The notes beneath the pieces are model-generated. The model had not been told where the DNA came from. It worked only from the letters and a program-made list of their open reading frames with translations, and did no database searches. A DNA stretch of 64,000 bases from contig NC_039510.1 in assembly GCF_003672135.1 (NCBI RefSeq), positions 14,260,001 through 14,324,000 on the forward strand, read 5' to 3'. Below are positions 24,126 to 36,590 of this stretch, one piece after another (position 1 is the stretch's first letter; each line of letters begins with the position of its first letter). The translations under genes and the position numbers were made by a program. Source of the DNA: Ooceraea biroi (lineage: Eukaryota; Arthropoda; Insecta; Hymenoptera; Formicidae).

Positions 24126-26954
24126 TATTCGTTTTTGATACAAGAGATACTATGTATAGAGAGAGAAGAAAGATAGGAGACAGAGAGAGAGAAAAAAAGA
24201 AAAGCTGGCCGAGTCTCTGTCGTTTTATCTTCGGTTCATGCATTGAAGATTCAAGCGATCAGAAAGAGTTTTTCTCCCGTGGAATAAAGCGAGTCACGTT
24301 TGCATATGGCATACGAACGTGACGTCAACTGAAAGAAAAGGAAGTTGGAGGGTCGACTCTAATAACTCCTTTTTCTTTTAATTTGCTCAATCGATAGGAT
24401 ATTACTCGCATTTAACAACGGCTTTCAGTATTCCGCGGACGGAGCGCAGTTATTTTCGCTGCGGAGCTCAGTCACGTCGCTGTTTCTCATTCGTGATAAT
24501 TGACGTTTGTTGATCTGCAATGAGAATCGCGTATGATAAATAACGGAAGCAGCGGCGAGCAACGTAATCTGTTCGTTCGCTGTTTATTATTTATTTTCTG
24601 CTATTTCGGAGCTTGCGGGCACGTTTATTGAATTTCCGTTCAATTCTTTAATTCGTCGCGCTTTTTTTCCTCCGTATAAATCCCGTCGGCGGAGAAAAAC
24701 TCGAACTCGTGAGAACTCGGTGCACTTTTTCTCGTTGCATACCTCTCTCCTTCCGTCTCATCAATCGGCTTATAAAGTCCGACGAGTTGTATCTCTCCCG
24801 CCGCTTCGCGGTTCTCTTCAGCCGCTGATTTTTCGCTCGAGCGTTCGCCAATTATCGCTCGGCGTCGCATTCCCGTCGTATTTATTCGCAATTTTTCACA
24901 GTTTTTCCACTAACTAAATTGCACAGAACTTTGTGGCGATATCGCCGTTTAATCTCTAATGGATGCAATAATTTATCGACAGTTTCTGACAGTTTCATAT
25001 TGAAAAAATAAAATGTTTGTCGAACTTTAGAGGTCAGATTTTTTTGCGTCAAGCTCGCTTGATTTTATGCCAGATTTTAATTATACGCTTTTGTAAATTT
25101 GTAATTTTTATCAATTACAAAAGTTTTGCCAATTTTTTTATAATTATATATGTGTTACTAATTATGCTTGACGCATCTTCGATATAATCCGGTTTCCCAT
25201 CCAGTTAGAGATAACAGTGTCATTTCGCAGCTTCAATCTCCATCGAATCGAAGTTCCATCGATTCCACTCGATCAAAGATAAAGATACCTGAATATTATT
25301 TTAACGTGACGCGTGCAACGCGATCGAAAACTCTTTGATCATGTTCGATTTTCAAAGAACGGGGTCGTCTTCGTCCCTTATTCGCTCGCCTAGCCCACCA
25401 CGTACACACCTACTTAGTGATCTATACCGTCATTGCAAAGTCGTTGCCATATCGATACCGCCACCTTATCATTCCACTTATCTATCCATCCGCGCGTTCC
25501 ATCCCCGCGTGCCGAGCCGATCTTGTACAAGGAAACGATCTCTGTTCGCGACGGGGGTAAGAATGGATTCGACGAGATTAGGCAGGCAGATATCAACGGG
25601 ATTTAGCTCGGCGGAGTGCTCGCAGGGGAGAAGACTCCAAGTGGAAACGTGACGGAAGGGAGAGACACGGAGGACGAGGAAGAGGGTGAAACAGAGGGAG
25701 AGAGATCGCCGCTCCGTATGTAGGAGCTTTTTTACGAGCAGCTCCGAGAAGCGAAGTACGTTTACGAGCTTATGGCACGACGTGCGCGCGCCAGGCGTCG
25801 ACGGCGTCGGCGACGAGAGCGCGGACGACGTCCGTAGTCCGGGCACGCGTCCTTACCTGCCAGAAGTCAATTTCCTCCTGTGCGAGGAAAGTCTTTTCCT
25901 CCCCCTCGGCCGGTTTTCCATCCTCCCTTGGGGGAGGAGGTGCCTCCTTTTCTCGTTCAGGACCACCGTCCGTTTGCTTTTTTCCTTTCTCTCCGCCGCG
26001 ACGTTTCTCAGCGACTGCCGTGACTTTTCCTCGTCGTGGAGGAAATCCATCGTCTGTCGGTTAATAAATTCGACAGCAGCGAGACGAAGTGGCGCGGTTA
26101 CGGGTGAAAATTGGGGGCTTTACGCGGCTTGCTGCGACAGCAATTGCCGCGGATTTCCGAGCGAGTAACACGCTACGCGGGAGGGTGTAAAAATATCTCG
26201 ATGCTCGATACGACTGAGTTCACCGTTGCGCGATTGTAAGTTAAATCGGCCGAAATTAACGAGGCACATCTATCAGATACAGCGAAATAAGATCGGCGAA
26301 CAGAAACCCACACTTCTCACCACAACTGTGCATTACTGACGCATCGTCGCGCTTATATCGTCACAGATTCGCAACGCAATTTCTTATTTTACGGTTGCTT
26401 GTTGCAAAATACATGAATGAAAACTGGAACGTTATTTCCTTTCTTATTGCTTCTCTTAGCGTTCTCTTATTTTGATCGCGATTGCTTTCTGATTCTTCTG
26501 CTCAAGTGGAGGGAATGCTGTGCTTTCGTCTCAAAGCTGCTCTTCAGTCCTTATTCCGTTACGAAAATAATACGATTCCTCCGACATTCTCGCCACCGAT
26601 ATTCGAGACTGGACCTTCGCCCCCTCGAATTTGTCTTCCGATTAGGATGCCATCGCGCTCCCGCGCCCGCGTCGCTAAACGACTTTTACGGTCACTCGGG
26701 CGAAAATACCCACGTCGTCCCAGCGGGACCCGAGGCTGTGGCTGGCTCCGACGCGTTTGATTTATCGCGAAATTCGCCCCCGCGTTCTCCCACGGGGATA
26801 CCGGGCGCTCCGGGGACCACGTCGCCGGATACTCGCGCGTGGATTCCTAATAATCTAATATGCCGCGACCTGAGCGCAATTTCATGCCTCCTCGGCCACG
26901 TGTTGGTGCGGTATTCCCTCCGAGTATCCGTGTGATCAGAGAGCGTCGCGTTCG

Positions 26955-26981
26955 CCTCTCTCTCTCTCTCTCTCTCCTCTC
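26955..26981 (+). repeat. (CT)n microsatellite
   Basis: About eleven CT units followed by CCTCTC. On the opposite strand this is a GAGAG tract, the binding word of GAGA-type factors in insects. No adjacent exon was found, so regulatory use is speculative. Confidence 0.85.
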
Positions 26982-29900
26982 ACATTCCGTTTTCCCTCGT
27001 TCGCCACTAGCGAACCGACCTCCTGAATGATCGCAGTGACCGTTGGTGACTGCAGACTTCGAAATCCGATAACGGATTAAATTCTCTCGGTGCAACGTAA
27101 CCCGCGTATCCGCGTATGCACATATCCGCCGGAACGTGCGTCGCGATTTATCGGAAGTTCAGTCGGCGTCGGAGAACGCACGTGTCCGTTTGGTAACGAT
27201 ATAATTGTGTGATACGAAGCGGTGTCGTGCAAATGCGTGGCCTCTTCGGCAGCTCTTGCTCGTCGCTCTGTTCGAAAACCTCTCTTTGTTAATCTAGGTC
27301 GATTGATCTCGTGCTGTCTCGAGAAGCGAAATTAGCTGCATGGAGATATATCCTCGGATTCGTTTCCTCGATTCTCGTAAATTTACCGAAAGTGGAGACC
27401 CGATCCCAAACTCGTCAGCCGCGCAAAGCGAGTCAAAAATAAAGTCTCGCCAAATGGCGTTTTCGCTCGCAACCGCGCGCGGACTCGGTTTTTTTCAGTC
27501 GATTTGCGTGTCGAGGGGCATTAAACGAACATGTGTAACCCTTGCTGCTCCGCGTCCGATCGTAGCTTTCACGCGCTTTTCGTGCACCGGCGCGATGGAT
27601 ATCCGCGCGTGCCGCGCTAGGCACCCTTGCATATTCCACTTCATTCTGTCAATATGCCACCCCACTCCACACGCGATTCATGATCGGCCGAAGATTCGAT
27701 TCCGAGGTTTTTAATTGACGAATTTCAAGAAACATTCGCAGAATTTTTTGGGAAGAATTAAATAAACTTCTTTTATATTAATATCTCTTTATGCTAAATA
27801 AGTTCCTCAATAAATATCAGTATTTTACGCATTTGATTCAGTTAAGTAGAGTAGAAAGTTTCGCACGCTTGTCGTATTTGTTGTAGAATTAAATTTTGTG
27901 ATAAGGATCCTTTTTATAAGATTACCGAGGAGAATTTAATTTAATCTTCTTTTCATTGAAAACTCGTGTAGTTTTCCTGCAAGCTCTTTATGACGCTCAT
28001 GGATTCCTATCTGCGAGCAATCCCTCGCACCAAGACAGCGCAGAGTAAAGCGGGGTGAATGGGGGTTGTACGCGTGTCCCGCAAGGATACGCTCGAGCGA
28101 TTTTTACAAAGGAACGAGCTTAACCGAAGCCACTTGATCCAATCTTTCCGAGTATCAAGCTGTTCGAAGGAATACCCTCTCGTTTTACATCGGATAATAA
28201 CGTAAAATATATCCCGCGATATTATGTAACGGCCGCACCAGAAAAATACGTGGAGAAGCATGGAAAAGAGGAGGAGAGATCGCATGGGGAATTATTTACT
28301 CCGCATCTGCAGTTTTGTTTGTATCGCCACGCACACGCGATAAATAGCATTTTAATCTTGCCGCAGCAACATGCTAGGCTGATATCGCGCCGGAATTATT
28401 TACTCGCGTTTTACGCGCTCCCGGGGCTTTATTTGCTTTGCAGCAATAAATACTTTTATATGCAGCACGTACGATTTTAATAATCCCTCCGCGACGTTGC
28501 TGGCTAATATGGAAACGAAAATATTCAACATTCTTGTTAGAATGGAATTATTGTTTGTTATGTTCGCACTCTTTAATTATAGTCCTTTTTTGTCCTTTTC
28601 GAACATTATGATTATAGCACAATTATTTATAATCATGAATGATAACTATGAACTTTCTAGCGCAATTTAATATATAAATATTAAATTATTATTTAATAGA
28701 ATACGTAGTACAATAATTAAATATTACCGCAAGACACACACACAGTTCAACAAACCGAATAGAACTTGCGCAGTCCTGTCTTCTTTTTTGATTTCCGGAG
28801 ATGTACTTTGGGGAATGCTTCGCTGTTCGCTCCCAGCTTCAAAAATGGCAGGTGAAAAGCGACTTGCAAGAATGTCTCAGAGGAGCCTCGCAAGCGTGGT
28901 TTTTCGCGGGACACAATATCGGTACACCGTGATTTCGCTGTCGAAACCGCGTGTTTCCAGGCGAATCGGCTAGCGCAACAGCATGATTCCCGACAAGCGC
29001 GCACGCCAAGTTCTGGAGTGGTTCGCGCCGACTCATTGCGCGTTCTCCAAGCTCTTTCCGGGCTGTAATAACTTATGAAACGAGCGTCTAAAAAATTCAT
29101 TCGATTCGACCTCGTGACTCCGCGTAATACCGCCGCGGCCGCCGCCGAAGTGAGATTAAAGCGGCATTAACGTCGTCCAGTAAGAGGCACGCGATGTCCA
29201 GCCGCGGCGATGGATCGCCCTTTTGCTAGACTGCACGTCCGACTTCTCGTCGAGCGTTATAGCCGATTTTGACAGACGTACTCGCGGGACTCGCACGCGG
29301 ACAGCCGCGCGTGATGCTTCAACTGGACGTTTCTCAAACGCGAGAAACGATCGCGGTTCGCGCGTCGCTCCACCTGAAAATTCTTCACGTGCAAGGAAGA
29401 ATTCTCTCTCTTTTTTAATCTAATTTCGTGGATAATTGCGATCGTGCTTAATTGCGACGTAATTGATAGATTTTTAAGTAAAGTTCTATTAAACTCACGG
29501 CACACACCCCCGCGCGCGCGGGCGGAAACTCGCGGCGCGAAGGAGGCCGGAAGTTTTCGCGCGTTCGCTCTAAGGAGCAGTAAGGACCCGCGCCGCCTTC
29601 TCGCTCGCCTGCTCGGTAATTAGAGGCGATAGCTCGACTAGGTAGTTAAGGTTGTTACCGGCTCTTGCTTTAGCCGCTCTGGCGTGGGTCAATTTCTGCT
29701 TCTCCGCCCCCGGCTGGCTACTTCGCGAAGGCGCCTCACGGAAAACTCGCGAAATCAATTTGATAATATCATCGCCTGTGTGTGCGCGCCTCGCTGCGCT
29801 TCTGTGTGCTGCCACCGGAAACAATAAAATTTTACACACACACATTGTGCGTGCGTGTAAGCGAGACTACGTTCGCGAGACTCCTGGGACACCCCCGGTG

Positions 29901-32040
29901 TCGTCGTCGTAACCGTTTTTCGCCTTACGTCTTCGAAACTGGCAGCGGACAGAGACGACGACGCTGACGCTGAGAAATGGGAAAAGTCACTTTTCCACGT
30001 GCCACTGTGCCGGAGCTGCTCGACCGCCACGACACGTGCGACCCGAATAAGGACATTGTCTTCAAGATAAATTGATAATATATGATATTTTAATCTATTT
30101 AGAGACTTATAGATAGAAGAACACATCATACAAAATGAACATATGTGTGTTGGTAGATAGTACAGAAATACATTGCGACGATGTAACTAAACGTCAGGAT
30201 TATTTGACTGAATTTATTCATAAGCTGTTTTAAATAACCGTATAATTGCTGCGAAGATATTTTATTTTAAGTGTCGAGTTGGCAGTCCAGAGCGATGCAA
30301 TTGAATTTTCTGGCAGCCTCCATCATAGGATAAACGTTAGCCGGGAAATATTGCATTACGAAAGTGGCGCGGCAGCGGAGCTGTTTAAAAGAAGTGACAA
30401 ATGGTTGTGCCGCGATCTATGAATATTCATCATGTCAGTACGCGGATAACGCGATAGTGGAATAACGTTTCATTCTTCAAAAGTACATTGCGAGACAACA
30501 GTAAGGCGAGAGGAACACTGTGTTAGAAGCGCGCTGTTGTATGCACACGCGACGATTCGATTCGCGAGACTGATTCACGCCAGATGCACAAATTACTGAT
30601 CTTTTTTTCATTCATAGAAAGGACCGAGAATACAGCGCGAATAAAAATTTCGTTGCACGATAAATTATCGCAATAATACTGATTTTATATATCTCTCGAC
30701 AATATTTAATTCCGATGCTTCTAAATGCTCCTTGTTACGTGTAGAGGACATGTAATACGTGAAAAATCGATATTTTTTTATTGCGTCATTACAGATTCAA
30801 GCGGATGCAACGAATATAACATTTATTGCGCTGTAACTCGTTATTTTGGTAAAATGCGGTATGATATTTACATGATATTGATAAAAAAGAACAACTGAAA
30901 AATAGAGAAGAGAGATGCATTTCGTTTGTGGAAATCGGAAGATGCAGCTTACGGAGCTCGCGATTGATTAATTTCGAGCTTGGAGAATTAAAGTAATAAC
31001 TCCGTTAATAATTTCGTAATTAATTTTGTTGCCGCTTGTTCTTACGCAGTAATTATCGGATCGGATGGTAACTCGGACGAGATCTTTCGAACGCCTTAAT
31101 CGCATTTATTAGACCTGCAAATTCAGGGAACGTATAAAATTCATGCTGGAACTTGGGACAGGAACAACTCGGCGAAACTTCTCGATAAGGATAGCGGCCG
31201 CTCTCTCTCCCTGCTGCCATTTCCATAACTAGCAATTTTTAGCGGCCACGAGACGTCGAGTTATTTTCAACCGCGCGTAGCAATTAATCCGGATCGAGTG
31301 GCCTGTTCGTGTGAATTATTCGATCGATCGCGAACTCCGGATCGTCCGGTTTTCGTTTTTCGCGATCGCTCAATTTCGTGATCAAGACATCAAAATTAAA
31401 TATTTCGTATAATAGCTCGCTGTTGCGCGCGGTCGCGAACTTTTTCTTTAAAACATTCGGCTCGGCCTCGACACACTTGGATATATATAATATAATCAAT
31501 CGGACGTAATTCTCGTTTGTAATTCCACAGGCGAACAGGTGAGCCTTCGGTGAACAACCCTGCCGATGCAATTAATCGGCATCCTTGAAACGCTTTTCCC
31601 TTTCTCGCTCTTTCGCCTGAATATTATCGCTCTCCTTGTTTCTTTTCTCTTTCCGTCCGTCTTGCCTTGACTCTTTCTCTTTCGTTTTCGATCTACAAGC
31701 GTGGCAGACGTCGAGCGTGCGCCTAACCACCTGTACTTCGCGCTGATACTTCATACGCGCAAACGACCCCTTTCCCGTTTCCTTGAACTCTGGTATATCA
31801 GTCACATCGCTAATTGGAAATCGCACGTGCGATCTACAGTGTCTCGCGCGGTATACCGGCAATTAAGCGAACGTTCACCGCCAGTCGTGTTAGTAGATGT
31901 TTACGCCAGTTGGAAAGTTCTCGGTCTTTCTCTTGCATTGATGGAGGGTGCCATTGCTCATTTGCAGCATAATGCGTCAGGTACATTAAAGATATTAGCA
32001 TGTACGTATAACAGTATGTATAATATAATTTTTTCTTTAT

Positions 32041-32063
32041 TATTATTATATATATATATATAT
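32041..32063 (+). repeat. (TA)n microsatellite
   Basis: A TAT/TA run of about 20 bases in an AT-rich segment. Simple repeat. Confidence 0.8.
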
Positions 32064-32678
32064 TTGTACCATAGAAATATGTCTAAATATTATTTATTTG
32101 CGAAGAAGTACCTCTTCAAGTTTTGTCATTTTTAAAGTTAATGACTTGTAACTTGTAAGATCTCATTTTCGTGAGTAGTAAATAAACGCGTGTTATTAAT
32201 GTTTTTATTAGCCACGAACATCGTTGTCATTAGATTTGCATAGGATTATTATAGAAGAGAGTTTATGTCCGGCGTGTTCTCTCTCTCTCCGAGCGTAATT
32301 TTCAGCGATAAATTATATATCTACGATACGATAACAGATTTCCATTAGCATGAGAGATAGGGTAATTAAAGGGATTAATGTGCCTGTAACGATGAGGTGG
32401 TATAAAGGTATCTAATATTTTATATATATATTTTCGTGTGCGATATACGTATACCTGATGATGCGTGCGACGCGCAGAATAGGTTTTCGCGCTGATGCCC
32501 TTTAATTGGAGCGATTACACGGCTGCCGCATGAAAATAAAACGCTCATTATGAGCGCAGATCTCCCCATTAGTCCGAATTGTGTATGTTTAATAAAGCTC
32601 GCGAATAATGTAGCGATACGAAAATATGTTTAATATAAACGTTTTACGCTAATTTTTTCATCGTCTCGATATTTCGTG

Positions 32679-32714
32679 ATAATTTATAATTGTCGTAATA
32701 ATTTATAATTGTCG
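32679..32714 (+). repeat. Tandem duplication of a 17-mer, period 19
   Basis: The word ATAATTTATAATTGTCG occurs at 32679-32695 and again at 32698-32714. The copies are identical, so the duplication is probably recent. No function is apparent. Confidence 0.8.
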
Positions 32715-33581
32715 CGCGATTATAAGAAATATTTATCACAGTCGCGAGCGCACACTTCCGTTTGCGCATCCAATCGCGATTGTCTATCTCGGCAAACCCA
32801 CATGGGCATGATGCATCTCCCGTGAAAATTCCGGGTATCCCTGGACCACAGCAAGAGAATCGTGTTTATATTCTCCCACTTGCTTGGGCAATTACACTGA
32901 TAACGTAGCACGTGGTTGCAAATTATGAACATCGCAATCCACGCATATGCGTGTGGAAAAAGTAGAGAGAAAAAGAAAAAGTTGCCCTGTTGTTTCCCTT
33001 TGATCCTACGCGAAATTAACATATGTATTTCTACTCGCGTGCTCCCGTTCAGGTGAGAACACTGATTATCGAAGCCGCAAAATGTATCTGCCGCCGGAAG
33101 GCTCAGGTCATGTCCGCCTATTTTAGGTGGCCGTAAAACCTGGCAGGACAGGATGGGATTTTTCTCGCGTAATTTATGTACGGAATTTAACAAACTTTGC
33201 TTTTTTTAACGGGCAATATAACTTCTGCTCCGTGCAGGCGGGAGTTAATAAACTAATTTTCACATATCGTCAGGATAATAACGAGGCGACTGCATTTTAA
33301 TACTACGCTCACTGTTATAATATTTGAACGGGAATATCAGTCATATATTATGTATGTATACAGAAATATTTAATAATTATATTTCACGTTGAGCGAGAAT
33401 ACCTTCACTCTTTTTAGCTTACATTTTAATCGCCTCTAGAATTGATGATACAATAATTCTATTGTTGCCAACGAAAATAGCTTGAAATTAATCGGAACTT
33501 CTCGAATTAATTCTTTTTTTGCGCTTGCGGCAGAGTTCAACACCGCGTAAGACATCGCGAGCATACTCACGTCTCAACTAA

Positions 33582-33586
33582 TCAGT
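33582..33586 (+). promoter_or_regulatory. Initiator word upstream of candidate exon 1
   Basis: TCAGT, the arthropod initiator consensus, lies 26 bases before the candidate start codon at 33612. If transcription starts at its A (33584), the 5' untranslated region would be only about 28 bases. No TATA box was seen at the expected distance and there is no clear downstream promoter element. The true start may be elsewhere. Confidence 0.2.
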
Positions 33587-33611
33587 CCTTCAGATCGCAG
33601 TGCACTCGTAC

Positions 33612-33625
33612 ATGTCGCTCGACAG
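33612..33625 (+). CDS. Candidate start micro-exon of the rhomboid-related gene
   Basis: An ATG opens four codons (M-S-L-D) plus two bases (AG) and is followed immediately by a strong donor (ACAG|GTGAGTGC). The exon at 40324 begins with a single base that completes a codon before its own ATG. Joining AG to G gives Arg, so the spliced start reads MSLDR-MVRMIGDE in one open frame. The phase match, the donor strength and a short plausible N-terminus support a real splice over a 6.7-kb intron. The conserved exon may also join to other upstream exons in longer isoforms, since some RHBDL proteins carry N-terminal EF-hands. The evidence is circumstantial: a four-codon exon cannot be recognised by homology, and a matching phase has about one chance in three. 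Confidence 0.45.
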
Positions 33626-34416
33626 GTGAGTGCGATCTCGTAAAGTAAGTGCCTACTCGACATGCGACAACGTAGCCCCTACTTGCCCTCCCCGGATCAC
33701 ACGCGTACCCTTAACACCAGCGAGGAATCCCGGAACGAACCCCCGGAAGCGAAGCGATGCGGCGCACGCGCCGCCACCAGATAGAACGAGACGCGGGGGA
33801 TGGTTTATCTCGCCGGCGCCATAAACGTTGCAGATATTATGGATAGTGGACTGAGTTACGGGCCAATATTTCTTCGTAATTATTCCGCGCTCCTAACGTG
33901 GCGCAGCGGGTGAGATAGCATCGCGGAGAGGAGTGCCGGGTCTAAGGGCGCTTCGCCTCCGCCGTATCGCACCTTCCTTCCCCGTCTCACCCTCTATGGT
34001 ATGGCACCCGCGTCGCATCCGAATTTAGATCGCGCTTTTTTATTACCCACCCTTCTGATATTGGATATTTTTTTCATGACCATGCTGATCGCGCGTGGTC
34101 GATTTATCGACGCCGTTTGTACGCTTAGACTCGCAGCCTTTTCCTCCTATGCATTGTTTTATCGCCCATCGTCGATGTCGTCGTTTTCATAGCTGTCGTC
34201 GTGGCGATAGGAACGAGAAAACGCGGGAAGAACGAGTGGCGTGTTTTTGCACAAGAATTTCTAACGTTTTACAGCGATATTAAGTAATTGGCTAACAGTT
34301 CGATCATATTACATGATATTTATTTAAGTGATACCATTTATCGTATTATTTTTAATACAATACAGCGATTGATATAACATAAAACAAGATCACATTTACA
34401 TTTATTTTTCATTTAA

Positions 34417-35282
34417 CCCCTTCAGCGGCAAACAGAATATCACTGTTCGTGCCCCTGGTGGCACCCAAAAAAAAGTAATCGGATTTTAAAGACACCTTGT
34501 ATTTAGGGATTTTTTGGCTCGCGAAATATGAATTTGAGGTACAAAATTTCATAATTCAAAATGGCCGATCCAATATGGCGGTCAAAAAACCAAAATCTAT
34601 CTATTTGTTATGAAAACTGGTATCTAAAGGGTTTTTGAGCCGCTGAATACGAATTTGATACAAAATTTCATAATTCAAAATGGCGGATCCAATATGGTGG
34701 ACAAAACACCAAATCTATCTAAGAACAATTGAAAAACTGACAAGTATTTGTATCTTAGAATTGGGAACCCAAACTATCTTTGGAAAGATGCATCCAAAAA
34801 CTTAGTCAGTGAAACAAGTTTTTATTTATTTTGTGCCACTTCATTGGGTTCGACATTTTGAATTTTGCAATTTTGTACCTCAAATTCAGCGACTGAAAAA
34901 ATTCTTGGATACCAGTTTTCATAACACTCAGATAGATTTTGCTTTTTTGACCGCAATATTGGGTCCGCCATTTTGAATTTTGGAATTGTGATCTGAGGTT
35001 CGTATTCATCAGTCCCAAAAACCCTTAGATATCAGATTTAATAACATTCCGAACAAATTTTGATTTTATGATTATATTTGATCGCCATATTGGATCCGTC
35101 ATTTTGAATTTTGAAATTTTGACTATGGATTCGTATTCAGCGACCCAAAAAGCTTTTGGGTACTAAGTTTTATGAAGATCGGCCCAATCAATCGAAAAAA
35201 AATACAAGGACGCCATATGGCGTCAATGCCGACATGGACACATACATTTTCGCGCCATATGGTGTCAATGCCGCCGAAGGGG
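34417..35282. mobile_element. Non-autonomous foldback DNA element with TTAA target duplication
   Basis: TTAA occurs at both edges (34413-34416 and 35283-35286). The ends are 14-base inverted repeats that differ at one base: CCCCTTCAGCGGCA at 34417-34430 against the complement of 35269-35282. TTAA target sites and C-rich ends are typical of the piggyBac superfamily, so this is probably a piggyBac-type MITE. Inside, a unit of about 119 bases carrying a CCAATATGG-like core is repeated in forward orientation (34548-34581 and 34667-34700). At least three diverged copies follow in reverse orientation (cores near 34843, 34955 and 35085). Two copies of CGCCATATGGYGTCAATGCCG lie near the right end (35211-35231 and 35253-35273). 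There is no transposase, so it would depend on one supplied in trans. Confidence 0.75.
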
Positions 35283-36406
35283 TTAACGAACGCAAAGTCT
35301 TTTCTTAAATTTCTCAAGTTTCTTTTTTCGTCGTTTTTCTGTCAAAATATCCTCAAATCTATTTATCGGATCGGCTGTTTATCTTCGAGTGACCGTGGTG
35401 GTTTTCCACGAGACTGATAAATAAGTAAGACGACCAATAGAATAGGGATGAAAAGGCTGACAGAAGGACCGAGAAGCGCGTGAAGGAATGGCGGAAGCTA
35501 TTTCACTAGTGAAGCGAAGGGACTCGAAAAGAGATCGCGCAAGATCATGCGTATCGTTCCAATACAGATCAGTCTCTCTTATTTGACATCGTGAAGAGCG
35601 CTCAGCTGCAGAAACGAATATTACGAACGAATAGCACGAGTTGCAGAGAAAAGGCCAAGATAGAAATGAGAAATGATACTAGAACGTAAATTTCACGACA
35701 ACCACAAATCTATCATAAAACTATACAGATTCTGATTCGAAACTGTACTAATATAAACGCTTTTTCGCGAAAACAAATCCGTAGTCTCGATAATGCTCTA
35801 AAGAAATATTCAAAGTGAAACATGCAGGGAAATACTCGACATTTGTATGCAAAGGGTGCCTTTCGTTACGCCGCTCACCGTTCTCAGAAAGAATTTTCCG
35901 GTGATATTCTCAACGTTCATTCGTAACGAAAGTCGTAAATGAGGAGAAAAGAATGCTCCGGGATAATGAAGGCTATGGGTGGCAGAGAGTTTGCGCGTAA
36001 TTGTTCACCAAAGTGTTTTTCTTTTCTTCGGGAATCGCGGCCGACAAGAGGAGGGATTCGCCTAAGTTAATTCCTCATTATTTCGCTACCTCTGGCGACG
36101 AACGAGGCGTCCAATAGCACTAAAATTGCTACGGAGGCTGGCAATTAGTTCGACAAGGACACCCTCTGGAGAATCGGCGGGTAAATTTTCCAACTTTTAT
36201 CGAGTCCCGCGCGAAAATGTTATCCCATCTTTTGCGCGGTCGTCTAAAAAAAGACGCTATCACGAGGTCCAGCGGTGCACAAATTTAATCATTGATTTTT
36301 GTCGTTGCCAAGAAATTTTCCAGGAAATAGGAATACTGATGATTGTTTTAAATAAAAAGTATTATGCGCCAAATAATATGTATATTTATTTCTAACTAGA
36401 GAACTA

Positions 36407-36437
36407 TTGGGTCGTCCGGAAAGTTCGTGCCGATTTT
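36407..36437 (+). repeat. mariner left terminal inverted repeat
   Basis: A 31-base terminal repeat starting TTGGGTCGTCCGG. It pairs with 37664-37694 with one mismatch (G here, A in the complement of the right end, at repeat position 12). Together with the flanking TA it defines the left transposon edge. Confidence 0.93.
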
Positions 36438-36590
36438 TAATAGATGGCGTTGGAACATGTCTGAATATATCAATGTTATTGAAAACATACGATTTATATA
36501 CATATGCTTAAAGGTGACATTTCAACGCATCTTTAGGAAAAAAGTTGTTTCAGATAAATTGATTCGTATCAGTTTTGTACTCTTTTGAAG

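Larger units (their letters stand above)
21711..33580. other. Gene-free stretch left of the putative rhomboid start
   Basis: No supported coding exon. Contents include a (CGT)n tract at 24106-24125, a (CT)n tract at 26955-26981, a (TA)n tract at 32041-32063, GC-rich blocks (about 23600-23900, 25700-26170 and 29490-29720) and a duplicated 17-mer at 32679-32714. A minus-strand open frame at 25857-26050 ends at a consensus donor and is discussed as a finding, but it is not supported well enough to call a gene. Confidence 0.45.

Noticed and set aside
31521..31537. Micro-exon-like pattern: acceptor CCACAG, eight bases, donor GTGAGCC
   Set aside because: An eight-base exon cannot be supported from sequence alone, and it lies upstream of the candidate rhomboid start with no link to it.
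31284..31571. 95-codon minus-strand frame with a somewhat protein-like stretch
   Set aside because: No family resemblance and no adjoining exon. A frame of this length is expected by chance many times in 64 kb.
33050..33062. TTCAG|GTGAGAAC as another ratchet site
   Set aside because: The preceding tract is only weakly pyrimidine-rich, has no good branch point, and lies before the candidate start of the gene.
32720..33193. 157-codon minus-strand open frame
   Set aside because: The peptide is of mixed, random composition with no recognisable motif, and it sits in low-GC DNA with no supporting splice sites.
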